Below, in pieces: positions 30,729-35,500 of a DNA stretch of 35,500 nucleotides. How positions within the stretch are numbered: the first letter of the stretch is position 1; each line of letters starts with the position of its first letter. The notes beneath the pieces were generated by a model, which was given only the letters and a program-made list of their open reading frames with translations, ran no database searches and was not told where the DNA came from. Made by a program: the position numbers and the translations under genes. The DNA comes from JBEKYD01 sp049511335 (GTDB lineage Bacteria > Acidobacteriota > Terriglobia > Bryobacterales > Bryobacteraceae): the NCBI GenBank assembly GCA_049511335.1, contig JBEKYD010000036.1, positions 1 through 35,500 on the forward strand, in the 5' to 3' direction.

Positions 30729-31431
30729 TCGACTCCCCACCCAGATGCGGCGGGTAGAAATCAAGACGGGCGTGCTCGCGGCAGCCGAAGGCTCGGCCTT
30801 GATCCACGTCGGCAACACACAGGTGCTGTGCGCAGCCACGGTGGAGGACGGCGTGCCCCCGTTTCTGCGCAACAGCGGCAAAGGCTGGGTGACGGCCGAA
30901 TACGCCATGTTGCCTCGGGCCACCGCCAAACGCACGCCGCGCGAGGTCACCAAGGGCCGCGCTTCGGGGCGTACGCACGAGATCCAGCGGTTGATCGGCC
31001 GGTCGCTGCGCGCCGTGGTAGATATGCCGGCGCTGGGCGAGCGCACCGTAATCGTGGATTGCGACGTGCTGCAGGCGGACGGCGGCACGCGTACGGCGTC
31101 GATCACCGGAGGCTTCGTGGCCCTGGCCCTGGCGCTGCGCCAACTGGTGGATTATGGGGCCATCAAAACCATGCCGGCGCGGGATGCGCTGGCCGCCATC
31201 AGCGTGGGCCTGGTGCGCGGCGTTCCGATGCTCGACCTCTGTTACGAAGAAGACTCCCAGGCCGAAGTGGACATGAACGTGGTGATGACCGGGACGGGCC
31301 GCTTCATCGAGGTTCAGGCCACCGCCGAGCACGGTTCCTTCGACGACGCGCAGATGGGCGAGTTCCTCACCCTCGCCCGGCGCGGCATTGCCGAACTGGT
31401 GGAACTGCAGAAGAAGGCGGTACGAATCTGA
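30715..31431 (+). CDS. rph: Ribonuclease PH
   Basis: Phosphorolytic 3'-5' exoribonuclease that trims tRNA 3' ends. 238 residues, normal length. Signatures: the N-terminal RVEIKTGVLAAAEGSALIHV, RATAKRTPREVTKGRASGRT, HEIQRLIGRSLRAVVD, the phosphate-binding DVLQADGGTRTASITGG and DLCYEEDSQAEVDMNVVMTG. It overlaps the microprotein gene upstream and rdgB downstream, so the three are one operon. Confidence 0.97.
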   Translation: MRTDNRLPTQMRRVEIKTGVLAAAEGSALIHVGNTQVLCAATVEDGVPPFLRNSGKGWVTAEYAMLPRATAKRTPREVTKGRASGRTHEIQRLIGRSLRAVVDMPALGERTVIVDCDVLQADGGTRTASITGGFVALALALRQLVDYGAIKTMPARDALAAISVGLVRGVPMLDLCYEEDSQAEVDMNVVMTGTGRFIEVQATAEHGSFDDAQMGEFLTLARRGIAELVELQKKAVRI

Positions 31432-32030
31432 TCGAGCTCGCCTGCGCCACTTCGAACCCTGGCAAGCTCGCGGAATTTCGCCTTGCGGCCGAAGCCGTAC
31501 CGGGCCTGCCGCCGGTCGAAATCAAGCTGCTGCCCGGTTTCGCCGCCATCCCGGTCCCGGTCGAAGACGGCGCCACTTTCGAGGAAAACGCGCTGATCAA
31601 AGCGCGGCATTATGGGCGGCATAGCACCGGGCTGCTTTTCGCGGACGACTCCGGACTGGTGGTGGACGCGCTCGATGGCGCGCCGGGAGTGCGCTCCGCC
31701 CGCTATTCCGGCGCCGGGGCCACCGGCCAGTCGAACAACCGGCTGCTGCTCGAAAAACTGCGCGGCGTGGAGCGGCGCACGGCGGCGTTTGTGTGCGCCA
31801 TCGCGCTGGTCGAAGGCGGCGAACCAGTGGGCGTGTTTCGCGGGCGGGTGGAAGGTGTGATCCTGGAAGAACCGCGTGGCGGCAACGGCTTCGGCTACGA
31901 TCCGCTGTTCTTCTATCCGCCCTTCGGGTGTACATTTGGCGAGGCTGGGGAAGAGGCCAAATTCGGCGTGAGTCATCGCGGGCAGGCGATGCGGGAGATG
32001 CTGAGGTATTTGGCAAGGGTAGCGCGTTAG
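31428..32030 (+). CDS. rdgB: XTP/dITP pyrophosphatase (RdgB/HAM1), apparent CTG start
   Basis: Hydrolyses non-canonical purine nucleotides (dITP, XTP) to keep them out of DNA and RNA. The product from 31428 is 200 residues: (M)IELACATSNPGKLAEF, FADDSGLVVDALDGAPGVRS, then NGFGYDPLFF and SHRGQAMREM, all RdgB motifs. No ATG, GTG or TTG exists in frame between the rph end and the first conserved motif. A CTG at 31428 overlaps the rph TGA (CTGA) and AGAAGG lies about 11 nt upstream, so I propose CTG as the start. An ATC start one codon later is the alternative. Confidence 0.93.
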   Translation: MIELACATSNPGKLAEFRLAAEAVPGLPPVEIKLLPGFAAIPVPVEDGATFEENALIKARHYGRHSTGLLFADDSGLVVDALDGAPGVRSARYSGAGATGQSNNRLLLEKLRGVERRTAAFVCAIALVEGGEPVGVFRGRVEGVILEEPRGGNGFGYDPLFFYPPFGCTFGEAGEEAKFGVSHRGQAMREMLRYLARVAR

Positions 32031-32036
32031 AAGAAA

Positions 32037-32061
32037 AGCCGAGAGGACTCTAATCTCGGCT
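32037..32061 (-). terminator. Rho-independent-like terminator of the MBL-fold gene
   Basis: On the minus strand AGCCGAGA, a 9-base loop and TCTCGGCT form an 8-bp stem, followed by TTTCTTCT. It is about 40 nt past the stop of the minus-strand MBL gene and also closes the convergent gap with rdgB. Confidence 0.7.
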
Positions 32062-32100
32062 CAGCAGGCTCGATAGCCGGCTCGACAGCCCGCGCCACGA

Positions 32101-33039
32101 TTATTGTCGGGCGATGGCGTACACATCGGTCTTGTCGCCGTACGCGACGGTGTACTGCATCGCGGCAAGGTCGACGGTGACAACGGCTGTTCCGCTGACG
32201 GTATCCCAGCCGGGGAGAGGCGCGGCGCCGGCGCCCTGCTCGGTCCAGTAGGTACGGGTGCCGGCATGGTGCAGGCGGTTGAGACAAGCTTTGGTGGGAT
32301 GGCCGTAGGTGTTTCCGTTTCCGGCGCTGACGATGGCGATCGTCGGCTGGGTTATGGCAAGCCACCGGGCGTTGCTCGAGTAACTGCTGCAGTGGTGGTG
32401 CACCTTGTAGACGTCCAGTTTGCCGACGGCGGCGGCAACGCCGCTTTCGACATCGATGTAACCCTCCTCGTTTTCTCCGGTCAGGTCGCCGCCAATTTCG
32501 GCGCGAAAAGCGCCGTAGCCGATGCGGGCGGAGAGACTGAGGGAGTCCTCGTCGGTGGTCCGCGCGCCGTTGGCGTTTACGGCGACGATCTGGATGCTCA
32601 CCGGGTTCGCAGAGCCGGCGTCGAGCACAAACGTTTCGCCCACGCCGGGGGTGGTGCGCATGCTTCTGACGGCCGCCGCGTACGCGGTGTAGTAACTGCT
32701 CTGGTAGGATTGGCCGCGGTCCACCACCTGGACGCTGCCAGCCAAGGCAAGAATGTTCGGGACGCAGCCGATGTGGTCTTCATGATAGTGGCTGGCGAAC
32801 AGGTAATCGAGCTGGCGGATTCCAAGCTGGGCGTAGTAGGCCACCGGCTTGTCGCAAGTCTGGCTGACCATGTCCCGGCCGATATCGAATGCGACCGCCT
32901 GGCCTCCGGGAGAAATGAGGATCGCCCCGTCGCCCTGGCCGACGTCGATAAAGTGAAGCTGGAGCTTGCCGTTTGCCTGGGCCCAGATAGGAGCGGTCGC
33001 CAGGATTAGGCAAAGGAGGAAGCGGTTTCGAGTCGTCAT
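32101..33039 (-). CDS. Exported metallo-beta-lactamase-fold protein, ComEC-C-domain-like
   Basis: Start at 33039 (MTTRNRFLLCLILATAPIWA|QANG) gives a signal peptide. The mature part, about 290 residues, begins LQLHFIDVGQGDGAILISPG, as in the soluble MBL domain of ComEC/Rec2. The metal site is visible as FASHYHEDHIG (HxHxDH), with further ligands likely in GGDLTGENEEG and VHHHCSSYSS. Without the ComEC membrane channel it is more likely a secreted hydrolase or nuclease than a competence protein. It is monocistronic between convergent and divergent neighbours. Confidence 0.85.
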   Translation of the reverse strand: MTTRNRFLLCLILATAPIWAQANGKLQLHFIDVGQGDGAILISPGGQAVAFDIGRDMVSQTCDKPVAYYAQLGIRQLDYLFASHYHEDHIGCVPNILALAGSVQVVDRGQSYQSSYYTAYAAAVRSMRTTPGVGETFVLDAGSANPVSIQIVAVNANGARTTDEDSLSLSARIGYGAFRAEIGGDLTGENEEGYIDVESGVAAAVGKLDVYKVHHHCSSYSSNARWLAITQPTIAIVSAGNGNTYGHPTKACLNRLHHAGTRTYWTEQGAGAAPLPGWDTVSGTAVVTVDLAAMQYTVAYGDKTDVYAIARQ

Positions 33040-33127
33040 GGTGTCAGGCCACAATGATCTTTTCGGCCGATTGGGGGATTGGAATAGGGCCAAGTTGCAG
33101 GCCAAAGGCCTACTCCACGAGATCGGT

Positions 33128-33133
33128 TATATT
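33128..33133 (+). promoter_or_regulatory. Candidate -10 box of the M14 peptidase gene
   Basis: TATATT at 33128-33133 is 12 bp before the ATG at 33146, in a small AT-rich patch. Transcription from it would leave a leader of about 5 nt. No clear -35 or Shine-Dalgarno is seen. The arrangement resembles that of aceE. Confidence 0.3.
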
Positions 33134-33145
33134 CTGTTTAATCCT

Positions 33146-35500
33146 ATGAGCAAAGCCTCGGTTCTATTTTTCGCTTCCGTGATCTTCGCCTCCGGCGCCG
33201 TCTGGGGCCAATCGCGCTTCGAGTTCTGGCCCGGCGCGGTTTACGATCCGGCGGTGCCCACAGCCCAAAAGGTCCTTGGGTACGACTTCGGCGAGCGCAT
33301 CGCCAGCCCGGCGGACATCGTGAAGTACTTCCGTGCGCTGGCTGCCGCCGAGCCCGCCAGAGTCAAAATCTTCGAGTACGGAAAGACCTGGGAGGGCCGG
33401 GAGTTGATCTACGCCGCGATCGGGTCGGAAGCCAACCTTCGGCGGCTGGCGGAAATTCGCGCGGGCATGCAAAAGCTTCACGATCCGCGCAAGACATCGG
33501 CCGCGGAAGCCCAAAAGCTCATCCAGGATCTACCCTCCATCCTCTGGCTGGCGTACGGCGTGCACGGCAATGAGATTTCCTCTCCGGACGCCGCCATGGT
33601 AACGGCCTACCATCTCCTGGCGGCGCGCAACGACAAAATGGTGGCGGACATTTTGGCCAACACGCTGACCATCGTCAACCCCTTGCAGAATCCCGATGGG
33701 CGGAATCGGTTCGTGCACGATTTCGAAGTGAACGCCGGTCTGGAGCCGGACGCCAATCCGCTGGCGGCCGAGCATTCGGAAGCCTGGCCGGGCGGGCGCA
33801 CCAACCACTATTATTTCGACCTGAACCGCGACTGGATCGGCATCACCCAGCCGGAAACCATCGGGCACGTGAAGGCGCTCGAGGAATGGTATCCGCAAGT
33901 TTTTATCGACCTGCACGAGATGGGCACCGACGCCACCTATTACTTCACCCCCGAAGCCGATCCCTACAACCCGTACCTGACCAAGGAGCAGCACGACGAC
34001 CTGTACTGGTTCGGCAAGAACAATGCGAAATATTTCGACCTGTTCGGATTCCGCTACTTCACGCGCGAGGAATACGACGCTTTCTATCCCGGCTATGGCG
34101 CGAGCTGGCCGTTTTATCTGGGCGGTCTGGCGATGACTTACGAGAACGGCTCGACCCGCGGCCTGGTGGTGCGGCGCGCCGACGACACCACCGTCACCTT
34201 TCGCGAGACCGTGCGGCGCCACTTCGTGACTTCGGTGGCGAGCTGCGAAGTGGCGGCCACCAACCGCGCCAAGCTGCTCGATATGTTTTATCGCTACCAG
34301 GCGACGGCTCTCGAAGAAGCGGGGAAGCGCAGCACGCGGGAATACATTCTGGCGCGCCGCGGCGACACCTCGGCGGTAGACAAGCTGGCGCAGTTGCTGG
34401 TGTTGCAGGGGGTGGAAGTGAGCCGGCTCAAGGCTCCGCTCACCGTGGACGGCAAGCAGTATCCGGCCGGCTCGTACATCGTCCCGTTGGCGCAACCGGA
34501 GGCGCGGCTGCTGGAAGATTTGCTGGTGCCGCAGGTTTCGATGGACGACAAATTTCTGACCGAGGAAGAGCGCCGCCGCAAGCTGCGGCAGCGGAGCGAA
34601 ATCTACGATGTGACGGCGTGGTCGGTGCCGCTGCAATTCAATGTCGAGTGCGTGGCGTCGAACACGCGCACCGAAAGCGGAATGGAAGCGGTAAAACCGG
34701 GCGCCGCGCCGGCGGGCAAAGTGGAAGGCAAAGCCTCGGTGGCGTACCTGGCGCCGTGGGGAACGGCGGCGTCGGCGCGGTTGCTGGCCGGTGCGCTGCG
34801 CGCCGGATTGCGGGTGCTCTCGACCGACAAGAAATTCACCCAGAACGGCCGCGTGTATCCGGATGGGACGCTCATTGTCATGGTGAAAGACAACCCTCCC
34901 AACCTTTTTGAAACTCTGCAGAAACTGGCGGCGGGCACGGGCGCCGAGGTGGCCGCCACGGACACGAGTTGGGTAGACGACGGACCGAACTTCGGCAGCG
35001 GGCGCGTGGTTTACATGAAGCCGCCGGCGATTGCGATTGCCTGGGACCGGCCGACCAACGCGACCTCCGCCGGTGAGACCCGGTTCGTGCTGGAGCGGCA
35101 GTTCGGATATCCGATGACCGCGGTCCGCACCCAGCAGCTTGCCGGCGCCGATTTGAGTAAATTTCAGGTGATTGTTCTGCCCGAAGCCGTGGGCGAAGGC
35201 TACGCGGCCGTGCTCGGCGCCAACGGAGCGCGGCGGTTGCACGATTGGGTGCAGGCCGGCGGCACGCTGATCGGAATCGGCAGCGCGCTCTCCTACCTGG
35301 GCAGTGCCGGATTTCTGGCCATTTCGCGGGAGAATGCGCCCGGCGCGCCGGGTAGTGGGAGCGGCGGCGGTCGGGGCGGAAGGGGCGCAGCGGCAGGCGG
35401 CGAAGCTTCGGCGCCAGCGGAAGGGCGCGGCGGCGCGGGTGCGGTCGCGGGGCAATTGTTCGCCACCGAGAGCGACATGGAAAAAGCCACTCAGCCCGAC
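33146..35500 (+). CDS. M14-family zinc carboxypeptidase, exported, 3' end cut by the window
   Basis: An open frame from ATG 33146 runs 785 codons to the edge without a stop. The signal peptide is MSKASVLFFASVIFASGAVW with cleavage near G|QS. The M14 zinc ligands are His140 and Glu143 in VHGNEISS and His257 in FIDLHEMG; the candidate catalytic Glu333 is in MTYENGST. The peptidase domain covers roughly residues 45-370. A second half, probably glutamine-amidotransferase/DUF-like (VIVLPEAVGEGYAAVLG, GGTLIGIGSALSYLG), follows. Near the end a Gly/Ala/Arg-rich insertion (about residues 732-770) interrupts it. Such large exported M14 proteins are common in Acidobacteria; substrate unknown. Confidence 0.92.
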   Translation, partial: MSKASVLFFASVIFASGAVWGQSRFEFWPGAVYDPAVPTAQKVLGYDFGERIASPADIVKYFRALAAAEPARVKIFEYGKTWEGRELIYAAIGSEANLRRLAEIRAGMQKLHDPRKTSAAEAQKLIQDLPSILWLAYGVHGNEISSPDAAMVTAYHLLAARNDKMVADILANTLTIVNPLQNPDGRNRFVHDFEVNAGLEPDANPLAAEHSEAWPGGRTNHYYFDLNRDWIGITQPETIGHVKALEEWYPQVFIDLHEMGTDATYYFTPEADPYNPYLTKEQHDDLYWFGKNNAKYFDLFGFRYFTREEYDAFYPGYGASWPFYLGGLAMTYENGSTRGLVVRRADDTTVTFRETVRRHFVTSVASCEVAATNRAKLLDMFYRYQATALEEAGKRSTREYILARRGDTSAVDKLAQLLVLQGVEVSRLKAPLTVDGKQYPAGSYIVPLAQPEARLLEDLLVPQVSMDDKFLTEEERRRKLRQRSEIYDVTAWSVPLQFNVECVASNTRTESGMEAVKPGAAPAGKVEGKASVAYLAPWGTAASARLLAGALRAGLRVLSTDKKFTQNGRVYPDGTLIVMVKDNPPNLFETLQKLAAGTGAEVAATDTSWVDDGPNFGSGRVVYMKPPAIAIAWDRPTNATSAGETRFVLERQFGYPMTAVRTQQLAGADLSKFQVIVLPEAVGEGYAAVLGANGARRLHDWVQAGGTLIGIGSALSYLGSAGFLAISRENAPGAPGSGSGGGRGGRGAAAGGEASAPAEGRGGAGAVAGQLFATESDMEKATQPD

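Noticed and set aside
32101..33039. Competence protein ComEC
   Set aside because: Only the soluble MBL-like domain is present, with a signal peptide and no membrane channel, so a competence role is not supported.

Overview
The window is GC-rich (roughly 60-65 % by eye), densely coded bacterial chromosome. Gene content and style suggest an Acidobacteriota relative of the Solibacter/Bryobacter group. The pointers are a single-chain AceE-type pyruvate dehydrogenase E1, a Thermus-type isocitrate dehydrogenase, a LysW-like acidic zinc ribbon, PduS/PduT-type microcompartment proteins and many short palindromic intergenic repeats. The taxonomic call is inference; no rRNA or single-species marker is present.

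Layout. 1-1542: end of an unknown gene, tRNA-Asp(GTC), a small conserved-looking protein, an exported carboxypeptidase-regulatory-like domain protein and a LysW-like zinc ribbon. 1693-8523: aceE overlapping a CDF metal transporter, a degenerate receiver domain, isocitrate dehydrogenase and an aldo/keto reductase. 8524-11636: an accessory island with a 778-residue TIR/NB-ARC/TPR (STAND, NLR-like) protein, bracketed by two direct copies of a ~172-bp structured repeat. 11637-24695: a 12-gene respiratory complex I operon on the minus strand (nuoA-C-D-E-F-G-H-J-K-L-M-N) with no nuoB and no nuoI. 24764-28000: thiS, a STAS/anti-sigma-kinase pair, and a PduT-like shell protein with a PduS-like flavo-iron-sulfur protein. 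28079-30066: two PIN-domain toxin-antitoxin modules around a small beta-carbonic-anhydrase-like gene. 30096-35500: an exported hypothetical, a 47-residue membrane microprotein, rph-rdgB, an exported ComEC-like metallo-beta-lactamase-fold protein, and the first 785 codons of an M14 metallocarboxypeptidase running off the end.

How the genes work together. The metabolic core is aerobic carbon and energy metabolism: pyruvate to acetyl-CoA (AceE), isocitrate to 2-oxoglutarate (IDH) and NADH to quinone (Nuo). Complex I could only work if NuoB and NuoI come from another locus. The pduS-pduT-rsbW-STAS run reads as one minus-strand unit that may join a microcompartment electron conduit to a partner-switching regulator. 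rph-rdgB is a classic coupled pair; here rdgB seems to start at CTG.

The most unusual content is the TIR-STAND gene with five near-identical 120-bp TPR units, its flanking structured elements (which show a compensatory base change between copies), and a dispersed family of ~30-bp palindromes found between nuo genes and around the island and microcompartment genes.
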